Source of the DNA: Deltaproteobacteria bacterium
GTDB lineage: Bacteria; JAMCPX01
Direction of reading: 5' to 3'
Assembly: GCA_023382265.1 (NCBI GenBank)
Contig: JAMCPX010000010.1
Span: 1 to 37,052, forward strand
Length of the DNA: 37,052 bases
Shown: in pieces, positions 21,260 to 31,162 of the stretch
Layout of the letters: each line of letters opens with the position of its first letter
How positions within the stretch are numbered: the stretch's first letter is position 1
Position numbers and translations under genes: made by a program
Notes under the pieces: model-generated
Databases searched by the model: none
The model's input: only the letters and a program-made list of their open reading frames with translations
Told to the model about the DNA's origin: nothing

Positions 21260-21868
21260 ATGGTTATAAGCACAATTGTAACAGGCGTTGGCGGACAGGG
21301 TGTTGTATCTACCTCTGATGTAATAGCAAACATGGCGTACTTAAACGGTTTTGATGTAAAGAAGAGCGATGTCCATGGCATGGCACAAAGGGGCGGTGCT
21401 GTTATAAGCACGGTTAGGTTTGGAGAAAAGGTTTTCTCTCCCATTATAGATTTTGATACGGCGGACTCATTGATTGCACTTGAGGAGCTTGAAGGGTTAA
21501 GGGGCGTTAACTATCTCAAGGATAATGGAATATTAATACTCAGCAACTATCATATGCCGACACCAGACATCACACTTGGATACACATCATATCCTGATGA
21601 TATAAAAGAAAGGATCAGGGAGATTAAACCGCACATACTGGTTTATGATATTGATGTACAGGGTATGTTAAAAAGGCATCCTTCTTATCGCGACAATATG
21701 TTTTTACTTGGCATATATGCCAAACTTTTAAAATATGAAAAATCATTATGGCTGTCCGCTATAGAACAAAGGTTTAAAAATCCCGATAATCCGGCGAACA
21801 GCTTTCTATACGGTTATGAGAATAAAGATGCACTTGTAAAGTCCGGCACTGTTGGTGTAGAGAAGTAA
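21260..21868 (+). CDS. iorB: indolepyruvate:ferredoxin oxidoreductase, beta subunit
   Basis: 202 residues from ATG 21260, which has GAGGAG (21250-21255) at the right spacing. An upstream TTG (21248) lies inside that site and is not credible. The hallmark TGVGGQGVVSTSDVIANMAY (residues 8-27) and HGMAQRGGAVISTVRFG are the gamma-type domain of 2-oxoacid:ferredoxin oxidoreductases that completes the IorA active site. It starts one base after the iorA stop, so the subunits are made together. PaaK, which activates aryl acetates, follows 15 bases later. Overall this is a normal IorB length. Confidence 0.95.
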   Translation: MVISTIVTGVGGQGVVSTSDVIANMAYLNGFDVKKSDVHGMAQRGGAVISTVRFGEKVFSPIIDFDTADSLIALEELEGLRGVNYLKDNGILILSNYHMPTPDITLGYTSYPDDIKERIREIKPHILVYDIDVQGMLKRHPSYRDNMFLLGIYAKLLKYEKSLWLSAIEQRFKNPDNPANSFLYGYENKDALVKSGTVGVEK

Positions 21869-21883
21869 AAGTATGGAGGTATT

Positions 21884-23182
21884 ATGATTTTAAGGGATGT
21901 TGAACATTATACCAGAGATAGCCTTGATGAGATCAAATTAAACAAACTTAAACGGGTAGTGGAATGGGTTTATGACAGGGTACCTTTTTATAAACAGCGA
22001 TTCGACAAGATAGGTCTTAAACCGCACCACATAAAAAGTCTTGATGATATAAAACACATACCATTTACAACAAAGAACGATCTCAGAGATAATTATCCGT
22101 TCGGGTTATTTGCAGTTAATATGTATGATGTTGTCAGGATACATGCATCATCAGGTACAACAGGCAAACCGACCGTTATAGCATACACACAAAATGATAT
22201 AGAAACATGGGCAGAGGTTATGTCAAGGGCTCTTACATCTGCAGGGGTTCATAAAGGGGATATTCTTCAAAACGCTTACGGCTACGGGTTATTCACAGGA
22301 GGACTTGGCATACACTATGGTGCAGAAAAGCTTGGCGCTGCTGTTATCCCGATGTCGGGGGGTAATACACAAAAACAGGTCATGCTCATGCAGGACTTTG
22401 GATCAACAGTTCTCACCTGCACGCCGTCTTATGCACTTAATGTAGCAGAAGTCGCGAATGATATGGGTGTGAGAATGGATTCACTCAAGTTAAAAATAGG
22501 CGTGTTCGGTGCAGAGCCGTGGACAGAGGACATGCGGGCAGAGATAGAAAAAAAACTGCGCATTGATGCAATTGATATATATGGTTTGAGCGAGATCATG
22601 GGGCCTGGTGTCGCTGTTGAATGCCTTGAAGCAAAATCGGGACTGCACATATATGAAGACCATTTTTTACCTGAGATAATAGACCCTGATACACTCCAGC
22701 CTTTACCTTACGGTGAACAAGGAGAGCTTGTTATTACAACATTAACAAAAGAAGCTATTCCTTTGATCAGATACAGGACAAGGGACCTTTCAGGACTTAA
22801 TCCGGAGCCATGCGCATGCGGAAGAACCATAACCCGTATGTCAAGGATCGCGGGTAGATCGGATGATATGCTTATCATAAGGGGTGTTAATGTGTTTCCA
22901 TCCCAGATAGAGAGTGTTATATTGAAGTTTGACAGCATAGCTCCATATTATCAGATCATTGCAGATAAGGAAGGCGCACTTGATACCCTTGAAATACGGG
23001 TTGAGGTGAGTGATAAAATTATGTTTGATGAGATAAAGGTACTTGAGAATCTCAAAAGAAAGATGGAGCATGATATAAAAGACTATCTTGGTATAAGTGC
23101 AAACGTAAAGCTTGTAGAACCAAAAACTATTGAAAGGACAGCAGGTAAGGCGGTGAGGGTAATAGATAAAAGAAAGAAGTAA
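21884..23182 (+). CDS. paaK: phenylacetate-CoA ligase (AMP-forming)
   Basis: 432 residues, the usual PaaK length. The adenylate-forming signature is [16 protein letters not shown] (about 88-103), with [28 protein letters not shown] and YRTRDL further on; the C-terminal ACT-like domain starts near 340 ([14 protein letters not shown]). It converts phenylacetate or related aryl acetates to their CoA thioesters using ATP. In anaerobes the same enzyme run with IorAB allows aryl-CoA made from aromatic amino acids to be turned into aryl acid with energy conservation, or the acid to be activated for use. TGGAGG precedes the ATG. It is the last gene of the iorA-iorB-paaK unit and converges on the racemase-like gene. 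Confidence 0.93.
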   Translation: MILRDVEHYTRDSLDEIKLNKLKRVVEWVYDRVPFYKQRFDKIGLKPHHIKSLDDIKHIPFTTKNDLRDNYPFGLFAVNMYDVVRIHASSGTTGKPTVIAYTQNDIETWAEVMSRALTSAGVHKGDILQNAYGYGLFTGGLGIHYGAEKLGAAVIPMSGGNTQKQVMLMQDFGSTVLTCTPSYALNVAEVANDMGVRMDSLKLKIGVFGAEPWTEDMRAEIEKKLRIDAIDIYGLSEIMGPGVAVECLEAKSGLHIYEDHFLPEIIDPDTLQPLPYGEQGELVITTLTKEAIPLIRYRTRDLSGLNPEPCACGRTITRMSRIAGRSDDMLIIRGVNVFPSQIESVILKFDSIAPYYQIIADKEGALDTLEIRVEVSDKIMFDEIKVLENLKRKMEHDIKDYLGISANVKLVEPKTIERTAGKAVRVIDKRKK

Positions 23183-23220
23183 AAAGGATGGCTGTTTATT
23201 AACCCAAAATGCAATAATCA

Positions 23221-23257
23221 AAAGATTTCCCCGGCGCTTGCGACGGAGAGCTTCTTT
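23221..23257. terminator. imperfect bidirectional hairpin between convergent genes
   Basis: AAAGATTTCCCCGGCGC (23221-23237) folds back on GCGACGGAGAGCTTCTTT (23240-23257) with several mismatches. A-rich sequence lies on one side and T-rich on the other, in the convergent gap between paaK and the CoA-enzyme gene. The tails are short, so efficiency is uncertain. Confidence 0.35.
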
Positions 23258-23286
23258 GTGCCTGTTTTTTCATTGTATTTTTTAGT

Positions 23287-24441
23287 TTAAACAACGCCTT
23301 TTTGCTTAAGCTGCTCTATCTCCTTATCCGAGTAACCGGTAGACTTTAATAACTCAACAGTATGTTCACCGGATGCCGGTGCTTTTTTAAAATCGTCATT
23401 CTTATCCTTATAAAATGGATTCCTTATTGTTATAGCCTTCCCATGCTCTGTTTGCACATAACCAAACATACCTCTATAAATTATCTGCGGGTCATTTAGC
23501 AGTTCATTTGGTTCATTAACAGGCTCTATACAGACATCCTGACCATTGAAAAAATCTACCCATTCTTTTCTTGTTTTTTTTATAAATACGGACTCAATAT
23601 CTTCACTCACCCTTTTCATCTCATCGCCTCTCGCATACTGCTTATCAAGCAGGTCGGGCCTGCTGATCATCTCAACAAATTTTGCCCAGAACTTTGGTTC
23701 GATCGCACCGATTGTAATAAATTTATCATCTTTTGTTTTATAGACATTATAGCATGGGACGCTGCCTATAAGCTCCATACCGCCCCGTTTTATACCATCT
23801 TTAACATAAGGCAGATAGGCACTCATAAACGCCAATAGTCCATCAATCATTGATACATCAAGATTCATACCGCTGCCCGTCTTTTCTCTATTATAAAGTG
23901 CAAGCATAATTGAGCCAAATGCAGTAAAACTACCTCCACCTATATCTCCGATTTGAACGCCTGGTATTACAGGTTTATCAATAGTGCCTGTTACTCCAAG
24001 TACACCCGAGATCCCCATATAATTAAGGTCGTGTCCCGCCTTTTTTGCATAAGGGCCATCCTTGCCATAACCTGTAATGGAGCAGTAGATTATGGATGGA
24101 TTGATCTGTGAAATTGCATCATATCCAACGCCGAGTCTATCCATTACACCTGGTCTGAATCCCTCAACAACAATGTCTGCATATTTTGATAGCCTTTTGA
24201 ATACCTCAACCCCTTGTTTTACCTTTAGATTAAGCCTTATGCCCTTTTTATCCCTGTTCAATGCCTCAAAAAGACTACCCCGCGTGCTGTCTATTTCAGA
24301 CATCTGTCTTAAATAATCACCCTGATCCGTATCCTCGATCTTGATAACTTCGGCGCCGAGATCGGCAAGAAAAAGCGTTACTAAAGGACCCGGCAAAAGC
24401 CTTGTCAGATCAAGTACCCTTATGTTTTTTAGTATTTTCAT
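23287..24441 (-). CDS. CoA-transferase family III protein, alpha-methylacyl-CoA racemase-like
   Basis: 384 residues from ATG 24441, with AGGA 11 bases upstream; a TTG at 24450 is also in frame. The CaiB/BaiF fold is clear (RVLDLTRLLPGPLVTLFLAD, LGAEVIKIED, LNLKVKQG). The residues that distinguish racemases are all present: His137-Asp138 in AGHDLNY, Asp166 in GDIGGG and Glu248 in GAIEPKF, corresponding to His126, Asp156 and Glu241 of the Mycobacterium MCR enzyme. So epimerisation of 2-methylacyl-CoA is more likely than CoA transfer, though activity on other aryl- or acyl-CoAs is possible. It is convergent with paaK, so proximity to the CoA-forming genes is suggestive but not an operon. Confidence 0.85.
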   Translation of the reverse strand: MKILKNIRVLDLTRLLPGPLVTLFLADLGAEVIKIEDTDQGDYLRQMSEIDSTRGSLFEALNRDKKGIRLNLKVKQGVEVFKRLSKYADIVVEGFRPGVMDRLGVGYDAISQINPSIIYCSITGYGKDGPYAKKAGHDLNYMGISGVLGVTGTIDKPVIPGVQIGDIGGGSFTAFGSIMLALYNREKTGSGMNLDVSMIDGLLAFMSAYLPYVKDGIKRGGMELIGSVPCYNVYKTKDDKFITIGAIEPKFWAKFVEMISRPDLLDKQYARGDEMKRVSEDIESVFIKKTRKEWVDFFNGQDVCIEPVNEPNELLNDPQIIYRGMFGYVQTEHGKAITIRNPFYKDKNDDFKKAPASGEHTVELLKSTGYSDKEIEQLKQKGVV

Positions 24442-24644
24442 GCTATCCAATGTCCTGTCAGTAAACTTAAATAATCCCGCACACCATTAATTATACGATA
24501 ATGACGGATGATATGTTTTTCAAATGAAGGAGTCAATCTTTAATGAATTCGTTAAACAACCAATGCAGTTAAAGACGTAGAGTTATTCCAACTTTTCCGC
24601 CTTTTAAAAACAAAAAGGTGGATTTATCAATATGTTATATATAA

Positions 24645-24670
24645 AAATAAGTGTGAAACCGCACTTATTT
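24645..24670 (-). terminator. intrinsic terminator of the glycosyltransferase pair
   Basis: On the minus strand AAATAAGTGCG pairs with CACACTTATTT around GTTT, followed by TTATATATAAC. It lies just after the polyprenol-phosphate sugar synthase stop, 20 bases downstream. The region 24451-24689 holds nothing else I can name. Confidence 0.65.
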
Positions 24671-24689
24671 AAAAAGTCAGGAGCATCAC

Positions 24690-25391
24690 TTATATTAGTT
24701 TTAACCTAATCATCAGCACCCTTATGAACGCTTCTATCACGATTCCATTTGACATCTTTGATTGTCCCGCCCTTCTATCCTCAAAGATAATCGGTATCTC
24801 TTTTATATTGAATCCAGCCTCTTTTATCCTGTATGACATTTCTACTTGAAACCCATAGCCGTTTGATCTTACACTATCCAGATCAATCTTTTTAAGTGCA
24901 GAAACATTATAACATCTGAACCCTGCTGTCATATCGGTAACATTTAAACCAAGCATAAACCTTGAATATAGGTTGCCGCCTTTGCTTACAAATCGTCTCA
25001 ATAAGCCCCAATTGACTGTCCCGCCTCCATCTATATACCTTGAGCCTATAACAAGGCCGTTATCTTTAAGGCCCTCAAGTAATCTTGGAAGATCCTCCGG
25101 TTTATGTGAAAAATCAGCATCCATCTCGAATACCACATCATAACCTTTCTCTATGGCGTATCTAAAGCCACTGTTATACGCATTACCCATACCCATTTTT
25201 TTGGGTCTATGAATCACTCGAATTCTTAAATCAGCCGCTGATAGGGCATCAACAATCTTACCTGTGCCGTCTGGTGAATTATCATCGATAATGAGGATAT
25301 CCGTTTGCGGGAGATAATTGAATATTTCCTGAATAAGCTTCCTAATGTTCTCTGCCTCGTTGTATGTGGGAATTATAACGAGAGATTTCAC
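24690..25391 (-). CDS. polyprenol-phosphate mannosyltransferase (DPM1-like GT2)
   Basis: 233 residues with the compact GT2 fold of Dpm1-type enzymes: VIIPTYNEAENI, IIDDNSPDGTG, the metal-binding MDADFSHKPEDLPRLL and the GSRYIDGG loop. RRFVSKGGNLYSRF and the TDMTAGFRCY motif are typical of the short bacterial Dpm1 group that lacks membrane spans. It would transfer mannose or another sugar from a nucleotide sugar to undecaprenyl phosphate on the cytosolic face. The ATG overlaps the stop of the upstream GT39-type gene by four bases, and that neighbour uses exactly such lipid-linked donors, so the two likely form one pathway adding a sugar to a periplasmic acceptor. The exact sugar is unknown. 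Confidence 0.88.
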   Translation of the reverse strand: MKSLVIIPTYNEAENIRKLIQEIFNYLPQTDILIIDDNSPDGTGKIVDALSAADLRIRVIHRPKKMGMGNAYNSGFRYAIEKGYDVVFEMDADFSHKPEDLPRLLEGLKDNGLVIGSRYIDGGGTVNWGLLRRFVSKGGNLYSRFMLGLNVTDMTAGFRCYNVSALKKIDLDSVRSNGYGFQVEMSYRIKEAGFNIKEIPIIFEDRRAGQSKMSNGIVIEAFIRVLMIRLKLI

Positions 25392-26872
25392 GGACGTATA
25401 ATCCCTTCAAAACCATAGCATTTGTAGACATAAAATGTTCTCGCATAATGCCCGAATCTATAAATATTGATTGGAGATAATTCTACCCATTTTTTGCATT
25501 TAAAGTGCTGCAGAGGATCTATCCTGAAACTATTGTCGTTAATATAAACGGCGTTCCAGCCTATAAGTTTCTTTGTAACATTCATGCCCCAGTCATGATA
25601 AGAGTCTCCTGTATTGTTTGATGTGTATACCTGCGGCTGTCCGGGTGCATTAAATGCAAGCTGGCTTGAAAGCTGATACTTATGAGTAAAGATAAAGGTT
25701 TTGCCTTGTTTGGAAAGCTCATCATAAGCCTTCATCACTGCCTTGCCGGCTGTGTGCCATCCGTACAGATCGTTTGTAAGGTCCGTATCAGCAGGCTTTA
25801 AAGGGATCAGCGGATAATAAAGTTGTATGTGTATGAGCATTGTAAAAAGTAGTGCAATCGACAGAGCAAGCCATAGATAAAACCTATATCCTTTCTTTTG
25901 ATACATATCATAAGAAAGCTGGATCATAATGATAACCGCGGGTATGTACCCCATTAGTGCCCAGTTTGGTTTTTCATCAACAACAAAGCTTACGGCAAAA
26001 AAGAAGCTCACAATCACAATAGAGAATATTGATAAGAAAAGATATGTTTTATTCTTATCCCTTTGCCATACCTTAAATCCGTAATAAATGGCATAAAGTA
26101 TAAGAAAATAGATGAAAGGAGAAACCAGTCCGACTTGAGAGCCGAGAAATGTAAAGAATTTATTTATGCTTAAATGAAAGTTCGGGTTTCTTGATACAAG
26201 CTCAAATCTTACAGACGCAAAATTATGCTGTATATTCCATACAATGACGGGAGTAAATATTATAAGCGCAATGATGGCTGCGATATAAGTCCTTTTATCT
26301 TTAAACCATTTTCTATCATCTTTTGAAACAATCATAAAAGTGAGGGCTGATAAAGGAATAAAAATCGAATGATATTTACTCAGCATTGCAAAACCAAGTG
26401 CGGTGCCCGCAGCATACCAGTAATTACCCTTTCCATCCATAAACACCTTTACAAGAAAATACATTGTTAAAAGCCAGAAAAATCCGAGCGGTGCATCGGG
26501 AAGCATCATCAGTCCGCCTATAGCATAAGCAGGTATAATGTTTATAACAATAACTGCAAAGGATGCCTTCATCCTGTCTTTAAGGAGCTTGCCAGCAATA
26601 AGCCATACGAGTATCGAATCGCCAATAGAATAAAGTAATGCCGACATCCTTACTGCATAAGCTGTACTGCCAAGAAATTGCATCATAATATAATTTGACC
26701 ATGCGACAAGCGGCGGATGCTCGTAGTAGCTTAATGATAAATATCTTGCAAACTGCCAGTAATAAGCCTCATCATCACTCAGATTAAGCGTAAAGATGAA
26801 CACAAGTCTGATTATAGTTAGAAACACGATTGTTATAATAAACAGCCATAAAGCTTTTTTATTCTTTTCCAT
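25388..26872 (-). CDS. integral-membrane GT39/ArnT-like glycosyltransferase
   Basis: About 494 residues from ATG 26872; an in-frame TTG at 26902 adds ten mostly polar residues and is less likely. The N-terminal region LNLSDDEAYYWQFARYLSLS followed by YYEHPPLVAW is the acidic first periplasmic loop of the PMT_2/ArnT family, with the DDE-type carboxylates that bind the polyprenol-phosphate sugar. About ten to eleven further membrane spans follow to residue 360, then a soluble C-terminal periplasmic domain. It would move a sugar from the lipid donor made by the DPM1-like partner onto an acceptor such as protein, LPS or peptidoglycan-linked polymer; the acceptor is not evident. The two genes overlap by four bases. 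Confidence 0.85.
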   Translation of the reverse strand: MEKNKKALWLFIITIVFLTIIRLVFIFTLNLSDDEAYYWQFARYLSLSYYEHPPLVAWSNYIMMQFLGSTAYAVRMSALLYSIGDSILVWLIAGKLLKDRMKASFAVIVINIIPAYAIGGLMMLPDAPLGFFWLLTMYFLVKVFMDGKGNYWYAAGTALGFAMLSKYHSIFIPLSALTFMIVSKDDRKWFKDKRTYIAAIIALIIFTPVIVWNIQHNFASVRFELVSRNPNFHLSINKFFTFLGSQVGLVSPFIYFLILYAIYYGFKVWQRDKNKTYLFLSIFSIVIVSFFFAVSFVVDEKPNWALMGYIPAVIIMIQLSYDMYQKKGYRFYLWLALSIALLFTMLIHIQLYYPLIPLKPADTDLTNDLYGWHTAGKAVMKAYDELSKQGKTFIFTHKYQLSSQLAFNAPGQPQVYTSNNTGDSYHDWGMNVTKKLIGWNAVYINDNSFRIDPLQHFKCKKWVELSPINIYRFGHYARTFYVYKCYGFEGIIRP

Positions 26873-26946
26873 ATTTTTTTTCTTATCATTTACACAATTC
26901 AAAGGTCAACAAATGTAAACGTGCATGCCATTAAATATCCAGCCTA

Positions 26947-26975
26947 TTGACTTATATGTAAACAGGTTTTATCCT
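26947..26975 (+). promoter_or_regulatory. sigma-70-like promoter of the htpX-clpA cluster
   Basis: TTGACT (26947-26952), 17-base spacer, TATCCT (26970-26975). The predicted start near 26982 gives a leader of about 29 bases. No heat-shock (sigma-32) consensus or CIRCE-like palindrome is visible before htpX. Confidence 0.5.
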
Positions 26976-27010
26976 TTCAATAAGAATTTAAAAAATAGAG
27001 GTGGTAAAAG

Positions 27011-27856
27011 ATGAATCAACTTAAAACGGTAGTGCTGCTGGGCGCATTGACAGGGCTGCTTATATTTATAGGCGGTGCAATAGGCGGCCAGAGCGGCATG
27101 ATGATAGCTTTTGTGATAGCAGTTGTCTTGAATTTTATAAGTTACTGGTTTTCGGACAAGATTGTATTATCTCTTTATAAGGCAAAAGAGGTTCAGGAAA
27201 ATGATGAGCCCAGGTTATTCAGTATAGTGAGAAAATTAACGGCCCAGGATGGATTACCAATGCCTAAAATATATATTATACCAACCGATACTCCCAATGC
27301 ATTTGCCACGGGAAGAAATCCTGAGCATGCAGCTGTAGCCGTAACGAGGGGTTTGATCGGTATGTTGAATGAAGAAGAGCTTGAAGGCGTGCTTGGTCAT
27401 GAGCTTTCACATGTAAAACACAGGGACATACTTATAAGCAGCATATCAGCTACAATAGCAGGCGCTATCATGATCCTTGCGAGAATGGCCATGTTCGCAG
27501 AGTTTTTTGGCGGATTTAACAACAGAAATAAAAAGGGCGGCTTGCTTGTTATGCTTGCATTTGCGATACTTGCACCTGTTGCGGCTACGGTTATCCAGCT
27601 TGCCATATCAAGATCGCGGGAGTTTATGGCAGATGAGGGAAGTGCAGGACTCACCGGTAATCCGAATGGTTTGATCTCTGCACTGAAGAAAATAAGCTAT
27701 GGTAATGCAAGGCTTCCGATGAATTCCAACCCTTCTACTGCACATATGTTTATAATATCACCATTCCATGGTAAGGGAGTATTGTCATTGTTCAGTACTC
27801 ACCCACCGGTGGAAGCAAGGATTGAAAGATTAGAAAAAATGATGTATGGTAGATAA
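27011..27856 (+). CDS. htpX: HtpX-type membrane zinc protease (M48)
   Basis: 281 residues with two N-terminal membrane spans (about 6-24 and 28-47) and two more after the active site. The M48 zinc site is GHELSHVKHRD (HExxH, about residues 130-134) with the third ligand in SRSREFMADEGSA. HtpX removes damaged or misassembled inner-membrane proteins on the cytosolic face. GAGGTGG lies 8-9 bases before the ATG. It starts a plus-strand cluster with clpA 14 bases downstream, so membrane and soluble protein quality control may be expressed together. Confidence 0.93.
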   Translation: MNQLKTVVLLGALTGLLIFIGGAIGGQSGMMIAFVIAVVLNFISYWFSDKIVLSLYKAKEVQENDEPRLFSIVRKLTAQDGLPMPKIYIIPTDTPNAFATGRNPEHAAVAVTRGLIGMLNEEELEGVLGHELSHVKHRDILISSISATIAGAIMILARMAMFAEFFGGFNNRNKKGGLLVMLAFAILAPVAATVIQLAISRSREFMADEGSAGLTGNPNGLISALKKISYGNARLPMNSNPSTAHMFIISPFHGKGVLSLFSTHPPVEARIERLEKMMYGR

Positions 27857-27870
27857 ATAAGAGGATATAA

Positions 27871-30171
27871 ATGTTTGATCTTGCTGATTATAAGGAAAGA
27901 TTATCAGAAAAAGCCCAGGAAATGATAGGCACCGCCATCGAGGAGTCAAAAAAACGTCAGCAGTTCTATGTTGGAGTTGAACATTTATTTCTTGCGTTTA
28001 TAATGTCGGAGAAGGATTTTATCAATGATTTAAATCGTGCACTCGGGGTAGGCACAAAGTTGATAGAAGATCTGTTAGATGAACATCTTAACAATACCAA
28101 ATACTTTGTTACAAGTGGAATCAAGTTTTTACCAGATGTGGTAACCGTTTTACAGATAGCATGGGATAATACCCAAAATTCGGGCAGGCAGCTTGTTACG
28201 CCGGTGGATATACTTGAATCAATGTTTAAAGAAGGGCATTGCTATCCTGTTCAACTTATGAGGGGGTTTGGGATTGAACCGAGGGTTGTAATTATAGAAA
28301 TAGAGAAACAGACGAGAAAACGTGAAGACAAGGAAAAAGAGTTAAAGAAAAAATATGAACTGCCGCCATACTTGAAACAGTTCGGTATAAATCTTAATAA
28401 ACTTGCGAGGCTTGATAAGCTCCAACCTCTTATAGGAAGAGAAAATGAACTCGCACAGGTTCTCGAGATCTTGATGCATAAGGAACGCAGCAACTCGGTT
28501 ATGCTTGTAGGTGAAGCGGGGGTTGGCAAAACAGCTATTGTAGACGGACTGGCAAGGATAATAGAACTCGAGCCGGAAAAAGTTCCCTACAGGTTGAGAA
28601 ATAAGCAGGTGGTAAACCTGCAGATGAACACCATAGTTGCAGGCACCATGTTTAGGGGTATGTTTGAAGATAGAATAGAGCATATAATTAAAGAGGTTAA
28701 AGAAAGACAGAATATTATACTTTTCATAGATGAGGCGCATAGTATTGTTGGAGCCGGTTCTGCTATGGGGGTGCCGAGTGATGCGGCAAACATATTAAAA
28801 TCCAGTCTTGCAAGAGGTGAGGCTCAGATTATAGGAGCTACCACGTATACGGAATACAAGGAATTTATTGCAGAAGATGAAGCTCTTGCGCGAAGATTCA
28901 GGCTTGTCCATATTAAAGAGCCGTCACTGAAGGAAACCCGCATTATAGTGGAGGGAATCATACCGAGACTTGAAAAATTGTACAACGTGACAATACCCCA
29001 TGATACGATAGATGTTATCCTGAATCTCAGCGAAAGGTATAACCGTTCAGTCCGTTTACCCGATAAGGTTATTGGCTGGCTTGACACATCGGCAGTTAAA
29101 ACAGAGGTAAATAATGAAGATGTTGTGTCGTCTGGTACAATCAGGCAGGTTGTCGCACAGGAATCTCAAATACCTATTGATATGGTTGTAAGGGATACGT
29201 CACAGCGGTTTTTAAACATAGAATCAGTTCTTTCAAAAAGGGTTGTTGGTCAGGAAGAGGTCATAAGAAGGCTATCAAACCGCTTAAGGCTTAACAAGGG
29301 ACCATTGAAAGAAAATTACAACAGACCCGATGGTGTATTGCTCTTCCTGGGTCCGACCGGTGTAGGTAAGACGGAACTGGCAAAGGCGCTTGCAGAGTTT
29401 TTTTATGAAGATGAGCATAAAATAATTCGTATTGATATGTCTGAATATTCCGATTCTTCAATGGCAGTTGATAGATTAATCGGTATGCCGAGGGGCATAG
29501 TTGGTTCTGAAAGAGGCGGTATACTGACAAATGTGCTGAGAGATAATCCTTCATCGGTAGTACTTCTCGATGAGATAGAAAAGGCTAACGGTTTTATACA
29601 CAATATACTATTACAGGTTTTTGATGAAGGATGGCTTACCGATGGAAAGGGTAAAAAAGTTTACTTCAGCGATGCAGTGATTATTATGACAAGTAACCTT
29701 GGTTCAGAGCATTTTAAAAAGTTTATGCAGCCTCTTGGATTTTTAAATGATGTAACACAGGGTTTTGAATCTGTGAGAAAGGCTGTAGTTTCAGAGGCTG
29801 AGAGGATATTTTCACCCGAATTCTTGAACAGGATAGATGAGATAATAGTGTTCAATCCATTGAAGTATGAGAGTGTTAAACAGATAGCGCTTATGTATAT
29901 AAATCAGATAGAAAAAACCTTAACAAGGGACGGGAAAACCATAATCATTACCGATGAAGCACTGGATATGATTGTAAAAAACGGGTACAGTCAAAAGTAC
30001 GGAGCACGATTTTTGAAGCGAACTATTGATGAGCTTATAAAGATACCGTTAACGATTAATTGGTATAATGGAAATAAGTTTACAATCTATGTACAAAACG
30101 ATGACATAGAAATAAAATCTGAATTTGACGGCACACTTGCACATGAACTTTATGCCCCGGTAAATATCTAA
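27871..30171 (+). CDS. clpA: ClpA-type AAA+ unfoldase, ATPase subunit of the Clp protease
   Basis: 766 residues, close to E. coli ClpA (758), with the Clp_N double repeat (about 1-145) and two AAA+ modules: Walker A GEAGVGKT (214-221), Walker B ILFIDEAH (283-290), second Walker A GPTGVGKT (494-501), second Walker B VVLLDEIEKA. There is no ClpB-type middle domain. An LGF tripeptide (622-624), in the position of ClpA's IGL loop, should dock ClpP, so this is a protease partner rather than a disaggregase. Neither clpP nor the adaptor clpS is in the window. It follows htpX by 14 bases. A charged linker (about 147-163, EDKEKELKKKYE) joins N-domain and first ATPase. Confidence 0.93.
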   Translation: MFDLADYKERLSEKAQEMIGTAIEESKKRQQFYVGVEHLFLAFIMSEKDFINDLNRALGVGTKLIEDLLDEHLNNTKYFVTSGIKFLPDVVTVLQIAWDNTQNSGRQLVTPVDILESMFKEGHCYPVQLMRGFGIEPRVVIIEIEKQTRKREDKEKELKKKYELPPYLKQFGINLNKLARLDKLQPLIGRENELAQVLEILMHKERSNSVMLVGEAGVGKTAIVDGLARIIELEPEKVPYRLRNKQVVNLQMNTIVAGTMFRGMFEDRIEHIIKEVKERQNIILFIDEAHSIVGAGSAMGVPSDAANILKSSLARGEAQIIGATTYTEYKEFIAEDEALARRFRLVHIKEPSLKETRIIVEGIIPRLEKLYNVTIPHDTIDVILNLSERYNRSVRLPDKVIGWLDTSAVKTEVNNEDVVSSGTIRQVVAQESQIPIDMVVRDTSQRFLNIESVLSKRVVGQEEVIRRLSNRLRLNKGPLKENYNRPDGVLLFLGPTGVGKTELAKALAEFFYEDEHKIIRIDMSEYSDSSMAVDRLIGMPRGIVGSERGGILTNVLRDNPSSVVLLDEIEKANGFIHNILLQVFDEGWLTDGKGKKVYFSDAVIIMTSNLGSEHFKKFMQPLGFLNDVTQGFESVRKAVVSEAERIFSPEFLNRIDEIIVFNPLKYESVKQIALMYINQIEKTLTRDGKTIIITDEALDMIVKNGYSQKYGARFLKRTIDELIKIPLTINWYNGNKFTIYVQNDDIEIKSEFDGTLAHELYAPVNI

Positions 30172-30229
30172 ATTAAATTTTTTCTTTTTAATTTGGAACT
30201 ATCCTAATTTTAAACAATGGGAGAATATT

Positions 30230-31162
30230 ATGATAGAATTAAAAAATGTTGTTAAAAAATATGGTGAAAGAGTGATACTGCATGGTATTTCATTCAGTGT
30301 TGAAAAAGGAGAGGTCCTTGGTTTTCTAGGCCCCAACGGTGCCGGGAAAACAACCACAATGCGCATCATAACAGGTTATCTGTCGGCTTCTTCAGGCGAT
30401 ATCGTGGTTGACGGTTATAATGTTAGGCAATACCCTAACAAGGTAAAAGGTATAATAGGCTATTTACCGGAACTCGCGCCCGCGTATCATGAAATGACTG
30501 TACTGAGTTATCTAAAGTTCATGGCGGGTATAAAAGGAGTACCCGGGAATACGGTAAATTCAGCATTACAAAGGGTAATATCCCAGTCACATGTAGAGAA
30601 CGTGAAGGACAGGCTCATAGGCAATTTATCAAGGGGATACAGGCAAAGGGTCGGCATTGCTCAGGCACTGTTAAACGATCCAAAAATCTTGATACTCGAT
30701 GAGCCGACGGTCGGGCTTGATCCGGAACAGATCATTGAAATAAGAAATCTTATAAATGATCTTGGTAAAGACCATACAATCATACTCAGTACTCACATAC
30801 TGCCGGAGGTTGCTATTACGTGCACAAGGGTACTTGTTATTAACGACGGCAAATTACTTACCCATGAGTCATTTGATAACCTTTCAAAAAAGCTGCAGGA
30901 TGAAAAGGTCTTCAGCCTCATTCCAACAAGAATAGATGATAAAATGATAGCATCGTTAAAAACCATAGATAAGGTTATATCTGTAACAACAGTTGACAGA
31001 GAGATATCCATAAAAACGGAGAATGGTTTTGATAAACCGGAGCTCATATCAGAAGCGGTCTTCAAATCAGGGGGTAACATTATAAAATTTGCTCCTGAAA
31101 CATTTAACATGGAAGATATATACATAAAACTGATCTCGCAGGATAGAGGGGGTGCACAATGA
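30230..31162 (+). CDS. gldA: ABC transporter ATP-binding protein (GldA-like)
   Basis: 310 residues, one ABC ATPase with complete motifs: Walker A GPNGAGKT (34-41), signature LSRGYRQRVG (133-142, usually LSKGFRQRVG), Walker B ILILDEPTVGLDP (Asp157) and the H-loop THILPE. A C-terminal domain of about 90 residues (FSLIPTRIDDKMIASLKT onwards) is characteristic of GldA/NatA-type subunits. It should energise the permease encoded next, with which it overlaps by four bases. Naming follows the gldA/F/G order seen outside Bacteroidetes, where these genes do not imply gliding. A 58-base AT-rich gap separates it from clpA. Confidence 0.88.
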   Translation: MIELKNVVKKYGERVILHGISFSVEKGEVLGFLGPNGAGKTTTMRIITGYLSASSGDIVVDGYNVRQYPNKVKGIIGYLPELAPAYHEMTVLSYLKFMAGIKGVPGNTVNSALQRVISQSHVENVKDRLIGNLSRGYRQRVGIAQALLNDPKILILDEPTVGLDPEQIIEIRNLINDLGKDHTIILSTHILPEVAITCTRVLVINDGKLLTHESFDNLSKKLQDEKVFSLIPTRIDDKMIASLKTIDKVISVTTVDREISIKTENGFDKPELISEAVFKSGGNIIKFAPETFNMEDIYIKLISQDRGGAQ

